A DNA stretch of 15,461 nt, from NCBI GenBank assembly GCA_027449805.1, contig DAIDKY010000011.1, positions 1 through 15,461 on the forward strand. Direction: 5' to 3'. The notes beneath the pieces are model-generated. The model had not been told where the DNA came from. It ran no database searches and saw only the letters and a list, made by a program, of their open reading frames with translations. Source of the DNA: a bacterium (GTDB lineage Bacteria; Patescibacteriota; Saccharimonadia; UBA4664). Shown piece by piece: positions 1 to 7,476 of this stretch. The position numbers and the translations under genes are program-made. Numbering within the stretch: the stretch's first letter is position 1; the number at the start of each line of letters is the position of its first letter.

Positions 1-754
1 TGAGTTCTGCTAAGCGCAACTCGGGTAATTTTGAGAAGACCTTTGGCAGGCTTGCTAGCTCCTGGTTGATCCAAGCGATCGGGATATCACGCATCATACT
101 GCCGCCAAGTACGATAAGTTCAGGCGACCATTCGAGAATAAGGTTATAGAGGGCGCGTGCCAGCTGCCGGGTTTCTTGATGCCAGACCTCCGGATCGTCG
201 ATCGAGCGTGGCAGACGGCCATAACGCTGCTGCATGGCTCGGCCGCCGATTGTTTCCTCAAGGGTAATTGCGCGCTCACCGCGCTGGTCGACGATCTGGC
301 GCCCGATCTCAAAACCATAGGTGGATCGATCGATCCGACCATCGATAATACGGACGCCGTTTACCCCCGTGCTAATAGTTATATAAGCCATAATTCCGGT
401 TGTTCGCCCTGCACCGTAATGCGCCTCGCCAAGCCCGACCACGGCCGTATCGTTTTCGAGGATCAATCTAGCCTTAAACGCCTGCTTAAACATACCTGCC
501 AGATCGACTCTGCCCCACCCCATGTTGGGCGTTTCGAGCAAGACTCCTTTCGCGCGGTCGACGGTACCGGCGACGCCTCCAGCAACTAGCGAGATCTGGT
601 TGTCGCCAACTAGCTGACGGGCTCGTTTGATGAGCTCCGCTTGTCCTCCGGCCATGGCATCGGTTGCATAGATATGCGGATCCCTGAAAACCTCGTCTCC
701 GTCGTAGAGAGCCAAACGAGTCTGTGTGGCGCCGATGTCGAAGAGTAAGTTCAC
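1..754 (-). CDS. ROK-family sugar kinase (glucokinase-like), 3' part cut by window edge
   Basis: Probably phosphorylates glucose or a related hexose with ATP in the cytoplasm. About 251 codons are visible and the C-terminus lies outside the window. Translation begins at GTG (752-754), which overlaps the TGA stop of the upstream GH13 gene in a GTGA arrangement, pointing to translational coupling. The N-terminus LLFDIGATQTRLALYDG is the ROK phosphate-binding motif. GGVAGTVD, ENDTAVVGLGEAHYGAG and SPELIVLGGS match later ROK landmarks. The usual ROK zinc centre is not visible: the expected EIGH is EIGR, and the expected Cys-rich CGxxGCxE stretch reads RGERAITLEETIGG, so this is a zinc-less ROK protein. 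The genes before it encode two glycosidases, which fits a role in trapping released glucose. Substrate is inferred; the family call is firm. Confidence 0.85.
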   Translation of the reverse strand, partial: MNLLFDIGATQTRLALYDGDEVFRDPHIYATDAMAGGQAELIKRARQLVGDNQISLVAGGVAGTVDRAKGVLLETPNMGWGRVDLAGMFKQAFKARLILENDTAVVGLGEAHYGAGRTTGIMAYITISTGVNGVRIIDGRIDRSTYGFEIGRQIVDQRGERAITLEETIGGRAMQQRYGRLPRSIDDPEVWHQETRQLARALYNLILEWSPELIVLGGSMMRDIPIAWINQELASLPKVFSKLPELRLAEL

Positions 755-2358
755 AGGATTGCCTCCTCGCCGGAGACAAGATAGACACGCCCTTCGTGCG
801 GCGCATACTCTCCTGAGAGCGTCTCGGCGCCGCTTCTGGCATGCGTGCCGACAATAAGCCGCTTAAGCTCGTGAGACGGCTTAAAACGGGCTGGATGATC
901 GCTGAAATTGAGTACTATGAGAAATTGCTGCTGATCGCTAGTGCGAGTATAGGCGAAAATCGACTCGCTAGTGTGAGGATACGAGGCATAGACGCCGTCG
1001 AGCAGAGCCGGAGACTGACCGCGCAAGGCGATCAAACGACGATAGAGATTAAGGAGCGAGCCAGCATGTGCCTGCTCCGTTTCGACGTTAGCCGACTCGG
1101 CATTACGAGCCAAAGGCTGCCAGGGTTTATGGCGGGAAAAACCGGCATAGCGGCCTGCCTTCCACGGCATCGGCGAACGAGCCACGTCGCGGTCATGATG
1201 GTGCCGCGGCACCCGCTCACCCCAAGGATCTTTCTGCTGTGATTTAGGCACTACTGCATCCTGGAGGCCGAGCTCATCACCATAATAGACGACCGGCATG
1301 CCGCGAAGTGTCATTTGCATTAGGGCCATTAGCCGAGCTTTATGCTCGCCGAGCCGCGAGGCAACACGGCTTTGATCATGATTTCCAAGCACATAATTAG
1401 GCAGATCATCCTGGCCCAGAATCGACTCGTACTGGTCAATGAAATCCCGAAATCTGGTAGCGTGCCAAGGCAGCGTCATGAGATTGAAGTTAAATGGCAT
1501 ATGGAGCGGATGCGTCGTACAAGCATCATAGAGCTGCTCGAGCCCGGGCAGACTGAGATAGAGGGGTGGTTCGGAGACGAGGAAACGGTCTTGATGAGTC
1601 GCCAGGACGTCGCAGAAGGTATTTAAGACATGAAATAACTCCGACTGACCGGCGCTGTGTAGCCGCAAGAAAGCCTCGCTAGGATCATCGCCGGGCTTGT
1701 AGTTCGGATTGGGCGGGTTGTCGCGGAGTTGTTCGTCTTTGATCAGGCTGTAGACGGCGTCAGTCCGAAAACCGTCTACGCCGCGGTCCAACCAAAAACG
1801 CATGACGCTGAGCATCGCAGCCCTTACCTCAGGATTTCGCCAATTGAGATCGGCTTGCTCCGGCAAATACGAGTGCATGTAGTACTGTTTGGTCTTGGCA
1901 TCAAGCTCCCAGGCCGATCCGCCAAAGCGGCTAAGCCAGTTATTGGGTGGGCTGCCGTCTGGCTTGGGGTCGGCCCAGATATACCAGTCGCGCTTCGGGT
2001 TGGTCTTGCTAGAACGCGAGGCCTTGAACCAAGCGTGCTCAATGGAGGTATGATTAGGCACAAAATCGAGAAGCAGCTTCATCCCGCGATCGTGAACGGC
2101 TTTGAGCAGCTTATCAAACGTCGGGAGATCGCCGAAGATCGGGTCAATCCGCTCAAAATCAGAGACGTCGTAGCCCCAATCTACCATCGGCGAGGCATAG
2201 ATCGGCGACAACCAGACTGCACCGACTCCGAGCCAACTGAGGTAATCCAGACGCTCTAAGATGCCCCTCAGGTCACCGTAGCCGTCGTCGTTGGCATCGG
2301 TAAAGCTAAGCGGATAGAGCTGGTAGAGAACGGCCTGACGCCACCATGGAGCTTGCAT
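751..2358 (-). CDS. GH13 alpha-glucosidase / oligo-alpha-glucosidase-type enzyme
   Basis: A 535-residue alpha-amylase superfamily hydrolase, probably cytoplasmic because it has no signal peptide. It starts MQAPWWRQAVLYQLYPLSF, the usual start of oligo-1,6-glucosidase and trehalose-synthase relatives. DANDDGYGD (21-29) is the calcium-type loop of that group. GH13 motifs: DFVPNH at 98-103, GFRTDAV with nucleophile Asp200, acid/base Glu263 in LVSEPP, and LGNHDQSR with Asp328 as transition-state stabiliser. All three catalytic carboxylates are present. The usual Gly before the acid/base Glu is Ser. Length is typical for an alpha-glucosidase with a C-terminal beta domain. Exact specificity (maltose, isomaltose, trehalose or sucrose) cannot be read from the sequence. 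It sits 42 nt after the LCP gene and overlaps the ROK kinase by 4 nt; a -10-like box just before its ATG suggests an internal promoter. Confidence 0.9.
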   Translation of the reverse strand: MQAPWWRQAVLYQLYPLSFTDANDDGYGDLRGILERLDYLSWLGVGAVWLSPIYASPMVDWGYDVSDFERIDPIFGDLPTFDKLLKAVHDRGMKLLLDFVPNHTSIEHAWFKASRSSKTNPKRDWYIWADPKPDGSPPNNWLSRFGGSAWELDAKTKQYYMHSYLPEQADLNWRNPEVRAAMLSVMRFWLDRGVDGFRTDAVYSLIKDEQLRDNPPNPNYKPGDDPSEAFLRLHSAGQSELFHVLNTFCDVLATHQDRFLVSEPPLYLSLPGLEQLYDACTTHPLHMPFNFNLMTLPWHATRFRDFIDQYESILGQDDLPNYVLGNHDQSRVASRLGEHKARLMALMQMTLRGMPVVYYGDELGLQDAVVPKSQQKDPWGERVPRHHHDRDVARSPMPWKAGRYAGFSRHKPWQPLARNAESANVETEQAHAGSLLNLYRRLIALRGQSPALLDGVYASYPHTSESIFAYTRTSDQQQFLIVLNFSDHPARFKPSHELKRLIVGTHARSGAETLSGEYAPHEGRVYLVSGEEAIL

Positions 2359-2364
2359 GCATCT

Positions 2365-2373
2365 ATTCTACCA
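2365..2373 (-). promoter_or_regulatory. Extended -10 box for the GH13 gene, leaderless layout
   Basis: On the minus strand the sequence reads TGG then TAGAAT (hexamer 2365-2370), an extended -10 (TGnTAGAAT). Only 6 nt separate it from the GH13 ATG at 2358, so transcription would begin at or next to the start codon. No convincing -35 or Shine-Dalgarno sequence is seen. This would be a secondary promoter within the five-gene unit. Confidence 0.45.
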
Positions 2374-2400
2374 TTACGGTTGTGCTTGAGGTACCGCTTA

Positions 2401-3402
2401 CTAGTTGAATATCCCTTGTACCTTGGCTTGAATAGCCGCGAACGTACCGTCCTTCGGCACGAGATCGCTCGAACCATAGGCGTCGGTGAGATAACTGTCG
2501 GGCGCGGTGCTGATGACTAACTGGATTGGTTGACCTTTTTGTTGTTGCCATAACAACGCTAGCTGGGCCATATCAGTTCCACTCAGATCAGTTGTAAAGT
2601 TATTTCGAATGGCCGTCGTTAAACTGTGTATACGACTCGGATGCAGTAGTGTTGAGATGGAAAATATCTTCTGGCGAACTAAATTGATCACCTGCTGCTG
2701 ACGGGCATCGCGGCCGAAATCGTTACCGCAGGTACCTTTTCGACAACGGGTATATTCAAGAACCCTAGCACCGTCCATGTGTTGCAGGCCAGGCTTGATA
2801 TCGAGTCCGCAAGCAAGGTACTGGTTATAGGCGCAAGGGTATTCCGGATCGGATAATTCGGTAGCAACGTTTACATCTATTCCACCGACGGCGTTCACGA
2901 GGTCCTCTAGACTGGTAAAGTCCGCCGAGACGACGTAATCGATCGGAATGCCTAGGGTTGTACTAACTACCTGCCGTGCCAAGTTGGTCCCGCCGAGAGC
3001 GTTGGCCTCGTTGATCTTGGCGTAACCATAGCCCGGGATATCGACTCGCAGGTCGCGGGGCACGCTGATCTCAGCTACCTGCTTGGTCGACCGATTAAAG
3101 CTCACAACGATCATAGTATCGGTGAGTCCGGTTCCGGCATGCCCCGGATCACCCTGGCCGAGTACCAGCACATTGGTGCGCCCATTGGTATTAGATAGGC
3201 CGGTCAGGCTAAAGGGTCGTTTCGACACCCCTGCAAGACTGCTGCCAAGATAGACGAGTCCGGCGATCAGGATAGCTAAAACAACAAGCATCGTAACGAT
3301 GATTATTCGCTTAAGGCGACCTCTCTTAGGCGGTTTTTCCTCGTGTCCGAGATCCCTCAAGAACTCGTTCGGTGCCGGCATGTAAGACGATGATTTGCTC
3401 AT
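2401..3402 (-). CDS. LytR-CpsA-Psr (LCP) family cell-wall glycopolymer transferase
   Basis: LCP enzymes move undecaprenyl-phosphate-linked glycopolymers onto peptidoglycan on the outer face of the membrane. This 333-residue protein has a short cytoplasmic Lys/Arg-rich N-terminus, one membrane segment at about 33-52 (IIIVTMLVVLAILIAGLVYL), then the extracellular LCP domain. Landmarks are NVLVLGQGD (77-85), LTDTM with Asp95, SVPRDL with Arg116/Asp117, and GRDARQQ with Arg231 and Arg234, which match the conserved Asp/Arg pyrophosphate-binding set. Cys190/Cys198 and Cys220/Cys225 could form two disulfides outside the cell. The ATG overlaps the stop of the PIG-L gene (ATGA, 3399-3402), so the two are probably translationally coupled. 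No extra C-terminal LytR_C domain is present. The glycopolymer is unknown. Confidence 0.92.
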   Translation of the reverse strand: MSKSSSYMPAPNEFLRDLGHEEKPPKRGRLKRIIIVTMLVVLAILIAGLVYLGSSLAGVSKRPFSLTGLSNTNGRTNVLVLGQGDPGHAGTGLTDTMIVVSFNRSTKQVAEISVPRDLRVDIPGYGYAKINEANALGGTNLARQVVSTTLGIPIDYVVSADFTSLEDLVNAVGGIDVNVATELSDPEYPCAYNQYLACGLDIKPGLQHMDGARVLEYTRCRKGTCGNDFGRDARQQQVINLVRQKIFSISTLLHPSRIHSLTTAIRNNFTTDLSGTDMAQLALLWQQQKGQPIQLVISTAPDSYLTDAYGSSDLVPKDGTFAAIQAKVQGIFN

Positions 3403-4127
3403 ATGAACATATTTAGGCGGATAAAGCTCTCGGCACGCTCAAAGCCGCCCCTTTCTCCCAGCCGCTTGGTCATAGCATCGAGCCATACCGTAACCTGCGA
3501 CATATCCACTTGGCTAGCATGGGCGGCCAATGCCTTTAATTTTGTCTCGTAGGTCTCGCTAATATCAACGTAGAAATTGGAGCGCTCATCAAAGCTGACC
3601 ATAAAGAGCAGATCTTTGACCTTGTGCGGAAGGAGCCCTTCGGCGATGAGCTCGGGGAAACTGAGGTGATCGCGAGCTAAGGGATAAACGTCGTCCATGG
3701 CGGCTAAGCCGACCTCGCGATGATCATTGTGATTAATAATACCAAAATCAGCGTTATAAACCATCAATGGATCCTGTGCTACTACGGTATCGGGGCGTTT
3801 GTCACGAATGACGCGTACGATATCACGCTTGAGGTCGGCGTTGGCCTTGGTCAAACCGTCTTCGTGATCAAGAAAGGTTACGCTCTTAACCCCTAAGACC
3901 TTGGCTGCATCGCGTTGTTCGTCACGACGAAGCTTGATTAAATCCGCGCTCGACAAGCTAATGTCGTCCGAACCCTTGCTGCCATCGGTGCAGACTAGGT
4001 AATGGACCTCGGCTCCAGCTTGAACCCAAGCCGCTACACTGCCCGAAGCACCAAACTCGAGGTCGTCGGGATGGGCGCCGATCGCCAAGACCACCTTGGG
4101 TTTAAGTTCCGGGATGTCACGTTCCAT
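3399..4127 (-). CDS. PIG-L / LmbE-family zinc-dependent N-deacetylase
   Basis: A 242-residue PIG-L-type protein. Family members remove acetyl groups from GlcNAc-containing glycolipids, mycothiol precursors and similar amino sugars. The metal-binding AHPDD motif is at 18-22, with His19 and Asp22, and the second metal motif NHNDH is at 132-136, with His133 and His136. TDGSKG (47-52) is also typical. No signal peptide is seen, so it should act on the cytoplasmic side. It has an AGGAG Shine-Dalgarno at 4133-4137 before ATG 4127 and overlaps the LCP gene by 4 nt. Pairing with LCP suggests it edits an amino sugar of an envelope glycopolymer or its lipid-linked precursor; that is inference from context. 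The true substrate cannot be read here. Confidence 0.92.
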   Translation of the reverse strand: MERDIPELKPKVVLAIGAHPDDLEFGASGSVAAWVQAGAEVHYLVCTDGSKGSDDISLSSADLIKLRRDEQRDAAKVLGVKSVTFLDHEDGLTKANADLKRDIVRVIRDKRPDTVVAQDPLMVYNADFGIINHNDHREVGLAAMDDVYPLARDHLSFPELIAEGLLPHKVKDLLFMVSFDERSNFYVDISETYETKLKALAAHASQVDMSQVTVWLDAMTKRLGERGGFERAESFIRLNMFI

Positions 4128-4132
4128 ACAGG

Positions 4133-4154
4133 CTCCTATTTGTCCCCTATTGTA
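4133..4154 (-). promoter_or_regulatory. -10 box and Shine-Dalgarno before the PIG-L gene
   Basis: In the 33-nt gap after the trehalase-like gene the minus strand carries TACAAT (4149-4154) and AGGAG (4133-4137), the latter 5 nt from ATG 4127. The TACAAT hexamer could be an internal promoter for PIG-L and LCP. No good -35 is seen, so the promoter part is tentative while the ribosome-binding site is clear. Confidence 0.45.
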
Positions 4155-4160
4155 GCCGAA

Positions 4161-5480
4161 TTATGATGATCGGCCAAAGAAGTTCGGTGTCAGAAGCCGT
4201 CTACGCAGCGCTTTGCGCTTTGGCAGCTCAGCTGGATGAGAGGCGGCAGCCAGGGTCGGTTGTTCGATCGGATCCAAGTAGAGGTTGCAGAAACGAACAA
4301 AGACGGCGTTGGTCCATCCGAAACCTCGTTGCGAAGGATAGACGCCTTCGGCGGCCGGCTCCTCGGGATGAACAACGTTGTACTTCTCGTAAAACTCGCC
4401 GTGACGATCGAAGGTAATAAGATTCGTCCGCAGCCATTTACGAGCGATTGCCTTGGCCTGCTTATGGTAACCATAGCGTTCGAGGCCCTCGACGACGATC
4501 ATCTGAAGCGGCGCCCAACCGTTGGGGTAGGCCCACTGCTCGGGCATGTCGCTGTGGGAGCGCGGGTAGGCCGCCGTCGTGGCGAGACCGCCGGCCAAAT
4601 CAAATTTATCTAGATTTGCTACCATCCGCGCCGCCTGTTGCTTGGTCGCCAGGCCGACCCACATCGAGTAGTAGCCCGCCAGCGACCAGACGTCACTACG
4701 CTCATCCCGGGTGTAATCGTAATCAAAGAAAAAGCCCTTCTTATCGTCCCATAGATGCTCGTTAATAACCTTACGACGGTTCTTGGCCAGCTCATGCCAG
4801 GCTTGCGCTTCTTCGGCGTCAAAGTTTAGTAAAGCAACGTGTTCAAAATCGATTTCATACTTATAAAGAAGAGAATTCAAGTCAATAGGGTTGTAGTTTA
4901 AACAACGATGTTTAAACCTTGAGGTCATATCCCACCCGCTCTCGCACTCTGCCAGGTCGTGAATCATGTTGGCATCATAGTAACGGCTCAACCCCTTGTA
5001 GACCTGGCGCCAATTGGGTTGCGTCGTCCCCATCCAAACCCGGCGATATTCCTCTTTGGCCGTCGTGATGGCATCATTCAGCCAGAGACGATCCCCTGAT
5101 TGTTCAAAGACCTGGAGAATCAGCGAGCTCAGTATCGGTGGTTGCGAACGGCTGGTCAGGTAACTGCGTCCCCCGTTCGGAATAATATCAAAGCGACGCA
5201 TTAAATAGAGGAGATCATCGGCCAGATCTTTCACCAAGCCGTGCTTGGGCGTTCCGATAAAGGCCTGGGCAATGAAGTAACTGTCCCAATAATAGATTTC
5301 TTCAAAGATAAAACCATCACCGCGTTTTGCGCTCGGTACGATGTATGGTCGTGGCAGCCCGACCAATGTGCCCTCGTCGTGAGGACGGAAACGCTCCAGC
5401 CGCGCCCAGTAGTCGTGGATGTAAATGAGCGCACGCTCGATTTGACTGTGTTTGAACGTAATTGTTGTTACCTGTGGCAT
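4161..5480 (-). CDS. GH37 trehalase-like glycosidase with altered substrate pocket
   Basis: A 439-residue (alpha/alpha)6-barrel enzyme of the trehalase family, with no signal peptide. Recognisable GH37 landmarks are EIYYWDSYF (61-69), PNGGRSYLTSRSQPP (101-115), CESGWDMTSRF (179-189, catalytic acid Asp184), QWAYPNGWAPLQ (315-326), EKYNV (365-369, catalytic base Glu365) and GFGWTN (386-391). It is shorter than E. coli TreA/TreF (about 550-565). The pocket differs: the PGGRF part of signature 1 reads GFIFE, so the position of E. coli TreA Arg152 is Ile58. The stretch between YYD and ESGWD that holds Arg277 in TreA is much shortened, and the Gly-rich lid (GGGGEY) is replaced by EGVYPS. Hydrolysis looks possible, but trehalose may not be the substrate. 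It is the first gene of the minus-strand unit; its start is set by ATG 5480 downstream of a TATAAT box. Confidence 0.85.
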   Translation of the reverse strand: MPQVTTITFKHSQIERALIYIHDYWARLERFRPHDEGTLVGLPRPYIVPSAKRGDGFIFEEIYYWDSYFIAQAFIGTPKHGLVKDLADDLLYLMRRFDIIPNGGRSYLTSRSQPPILSSLILQVFEQSGDRLWLNDAITTAKEEYRRVWMGTTQPNWRQVYKGLSRYYDANMIHDLAECESGWDMTSRFKHRCLNYNPIDLNSLLYKYEIDFEHVALLNFDAEEAQAWHELAKNRRKVINEHLWDDKKGFFFDYDYTRDERSDVWSLAGYYSMWVGLATKQQAARMVANLDKFDLAGGLATTAAYPRSHSDMPEQWAYPNGWAPLQMIVVEGLERYGYHKQAKAIARKWLRTNLITFDRHGEFYEKYNVVHPEEPAAEGVYPSQRGFGWTNAVFVRFCNLYLDPIEQPTLAAASHPAELPKRKALRRRLLTPNFFGRSS

Positions 5481-5501
5481 CGTAATACTGGTTATGGCTT
5501 A

Positions 5502-5507
5502 ATTATA
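5502..5507 (-). promoter_or_regulatory. -10 box for the glycosidase/LCP unit
   Basis: A perfect TATAAT on the minus strand lies 21 nt before the trehalase-like ATG, giving a short leader of about 15 nt with no Shine-Dalgarno. The best -35 at normal spacing is poor. It probably drives the whole five-gene unit leftward, divergent from the protease gene. Confidence 0.5.
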
Positions 5508-5567
5508 CACGCCAGCGTCAAGTAAATGATAGCCGATTTCCCAACTTTTCTTAGCCGAGCGGTCTTA

Positions 5568-5608
5568 TTCAATTTAAATAGCGGTTATGTTACAATGTGG
5601 TCGATAAT
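5568..5608 (+). promoter_or_regulatory. Candidate promoter of the S8 protease gene
   Basis: Two -10 candidates lie before ATG 5620: TACAAT (5591-5596), with a weak -35 TTCAAT at 5568-5573 and a 17-bp spacer, and GATAAT (5603-5608), which would make the mRNA almost leaderless. No Shine-Dalgarno precedes the ATG. I cannot decide between them by eye. Confidence 0.4.
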
Positions 5609-5619
5609 GGCATGTTTTA

Positions 5620-7173
5620 ATGTCCGCCAAACATCAACACAAACATACAACTTATAAATACCTCTCCGCTGCCTTGGCGCTGACCCTATTGGTGTTTATT
5701 TCACCGCTTGTCAGCCAGTATGCTCAGCCGATCACCCCGCCGCAGCCTCAAACACCGCCCGTAGAAACTACGGTCAAGAAAGCTCCGCCACCGCCGCCCG
5801 TAGCGACAGTTTCAACGAGCGTCCAGACGACTCCGAGCCAGATTAAGCTTGCATCTAGTCCGGTTAATTCTACCGTTGCTCTTGAGGAACGCTACGGCCT
5901 GCCGACCTACCCTCACCCCCAGTACACTTATCATGCCATGATGAGCGCACCGACCGGGATTCTCTATAGTGACAACTCATCATTTCTGAGTAGAATATCG
6001 ACCACAACCGCCTGGTCCAAATTTAATAACACCAACAAGCCCCCGGTCATCGCTGTGATCGATACCGGCTTTGCCCTTAACCATGAGGCTCTGGTCAATC
6101 GATGGGACGGTACGCAGGGAAATGCAAACTGGCTCGGTTGGAGTTTTGTCTACAACAATAACGATCCGATGGCCGGACTCACCTACCCCAACGGCACGGG
6201 CGTCTTCCACGGCACCATGACAGCGGGTCTGGCCGGCCTGATTGATCCAAACGCAATATTAATGCCGCTCATGGCGCTCGACGACAACGGCAGCGGTACC
6301 ACCGATCAAGTTGCAGCGGCCGTGAAGTACGCCGCCGATAACGGGGCCAATATCATCAGCATGAGCCTTGGCAGCAGCGTCGACGACCCCTATCTGCACC
6401 AACAGATCGATTACGCTATCGGCAAAGGCGTAACGGTCATTGCGGCAGCCGGAAATGACGGCTGCAACTGTCTGAGTTATCCGGCCGATTACCCGGAGGT
6501 AATCGCCGTCGGCGCCTCGAACGCGGACGACACCACGGCCAGCTTCTCAAGTTATGGTGCAAACCTCGATGTAATGGCACCGGGGACGGCGGGAGATGTC
6601 TGCTCCAGCTTTTACACCTCGACCAACGCACTCAACGCCTACAGCTGCAGTTATTCCGGTACGTCATTCTCTACGCCGATCACCAGCGGTATGATTTCGT
6701 TGTTATTACAACAATATCCAGGCCTTTCTCCGGGCACAGTCCAAGCCATAGTCGATGCTTCGGCCGATAAAACTGCGGCTATGGGCGGATCTAACTTTAC
6801 CCTCCAGCAGGGTTATGGTCGCATCGACGTAGCCAAGGCACTATCGTTGGTCACTATTCCCCCGCCCCAAGGAGAACTAGCCAATAAGTCCAGTTACAGC
6901 CTATCCGCATCGACCCTCCAGGCAGGTCCGGCCGGCGATACTACCTGTGTCGGCGTACCCGGCACGACCTGTTCAGTTACTCTAACCGGCCCGAGTAATC
7001 AGACCGTAAGCCTCGGTTCGCAGACTCTCGATACTAACGGTGGCGCTGAATTTACCTGGAACGCTTCTACGCTCGGTCTCACCACCGGTAACTGGACGGT
7101 TACGGCTACCTGGACCGACAACGGACAGACGACCACCTCATCGAGCCCGCAAGTTATAACGATAAGTCCGTAA
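5620..7173 (+). CDS. Exported subtilisin-like serine protease (S8) with C-terminal beta domain
   Basis: A 517-residue peptidase. After a basic N-terminus (KHQHKH), residues about 14-32 form a signal peptide or membrane anchor. A Pro-rich linker (37-62) follows, then the S8 domain. The triad is visible: Asp148 in AVIDTGF, His197 in FHGTMTAG, Ser349 in GTSFSTP, with oxyanion Asn279 in AAGNDG. The catalytic domain ends near residue 405. The remaining roughly 100 residues are rich in Thr/Ser and beta-type sequence, with two Cys in TTCVGVPGTTC, and look like an Ig-like or pre-peptidase-type domain. No LPXTG or C-terminal membrane anchor is seen, so the protein is secreted or held by its N-terminus. 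It is transcribed alone, away from the glycosidase unit, and ends at a hairpin. Substrate is unknown; nutrient gain from outside proteins or processing of surface proteins are both possible. Confidence 0.93.
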   Translation: MSAKHQHKHTTYKYLSAALALTLLVFISPLVSQYAQPITPPQPQTPPVETTVKKAPPPPPVATVSTSVQTTPSQIKLASSPVNSTVALEERYGLPTYPHPQYTYHAMMSAPTGILYSDNSSFLSRISTTTAWSKFNNTNKPPVIAVIDTGFALNHEALVNRWDGTQGNANWLGWSFVYNNNDPMAGLTYPNGTGVFHGTMTAGLAGLIDPNAILMPLMALDDNGSGTTDQVAAAVKYAADNGANIISMSLGSSVDDPYLHQQIDYAIGKGVTVIAAAGNDGCNCLSYPADYPEVIAVGASNADDTTASFSSYGANLDVMAPGTAGDVCSSFYTSTNALNAYSCSYSGTSFSTPITSGMISLLLQQYPGLSPGTVQAIVDASADKTAAMGGSNFTLQQGYGRIDVAKALSLVTIPPPQGELANKSSYSLSASTLQAGPAGDTTCVGVPGTTCSVTLTGPSNQTVSLGSQTLDTNGGAEFTWNASTLGLTTGNWTVTATWTDNGQTTTSSSPQVITISP

Positions 7174-7182
7174 TAAAGTAAG

Positions 7183-7205
7183 CCCGCCGACCTGAGGTCG
7201 GCGGG
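7183..7205. terminator. Strong GC hairpin between convergent genes
   Basis: Perfect 10-bp stem, CCCGCCGACC (7183-7192) with GGTCGGCGGG (7196-7205), and a TGA loop. It begins 10 nt after the protease stop and ends 4 nt before the stop of the convergent 76-residue gene, so it can serve both. The minus-strand tail (CTTACTTTATT) is more U-rich than the plus-strand tail (GATGTTATTC). Confidence 0.75.
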
Positions 7206-7209
7206 GATG

Positions 7210-7440
7210 TTATTCAACGGGTACGAGCCGTACCCCTGTTGCGTGATTCGCCAAAAAGGCGACGACGGCTTCGGCGATATCGCTAATTCGTCCTGCATGA
7301 AAATCAGCGATATGATTACGGAGAACTGATTCAACTTGTTCGCTCGTATCGATGAACAAGGCTGATGTGTTGCGTCGCGAATTATGCGCAGCCACCGTCC
7401 AATCAGGAAGCACCTGCCTCCCACTCAAGCTACCAGCCAT
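7210..7440 (-). CDS. Hypothetical protein, 76 residues
   Basis: I do not recognise a family. The case for a real gene is a strong AAGGAG Shine-Dalgarno (7446-7451) 5 nt before ATG 7440, mixed codon use like its neighbours, and a terminator hairpin just after its stop. The protein begins MAGSLSGRQVLPDW, has an Arg/Asn-containing middle (HNSRRNTSALFIDTSE), and a C-terminal half predicted mostly helical (SEQVESVLRNHIADF, SDIAEAVVAFLANHA). It has no Cys, no membrane segment and no signal peptide, so it is probably a small cytoplasmic protein. A 17-bp inverted repeat lies just upstream at 7460-7476. It sits downstream of tmRNA on the same strand but behind the tmRNA terminator, so it is likely transcribed on its own. 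Confidence 0.65.
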   Translation of the reverse strand: MAGSLSGRQVLPDWTVAAHNSRRNTSALFIDTSEQVESVLRNHIADFHAGRISDIAEAVVAFLANHATGVRLVPVE

Positions 7441-7459
7441 GGGATCTCCTTAAGATTAT

Positions 7460-7476
7460 GTCGAAACGTTTTCGAC
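7460..7476. repeat. 17-bp inverted repeat upstream of the 76-residue gene
   Basis: GTCGAAA (7460-7466), CGT, TTTCGAC (7470-7476): perfect 7-bp arms with a 3-bp centre, 20 bp before the start codon and just upstream of the Shine-Dalgarno. It could be an operator or, in RNA, a small hairpin in the leader. No protein is known to bind it. Confidence 0.5.

Noticed and set aside
1729..2259. Plus-strand 176-codon frame inside the GH13 gene
   Set aside because: It is a shadow of the GH13 coding frame, whose catalytic motifs are intact.
6999..7424. Minus-strand frame of 141 codons opposite the protease 3' end
   Set aside because: It is antisense to the protease C-terminus, crosses the terminator hairpin, and overlaps the better-supported 76-residue gene in another frame.
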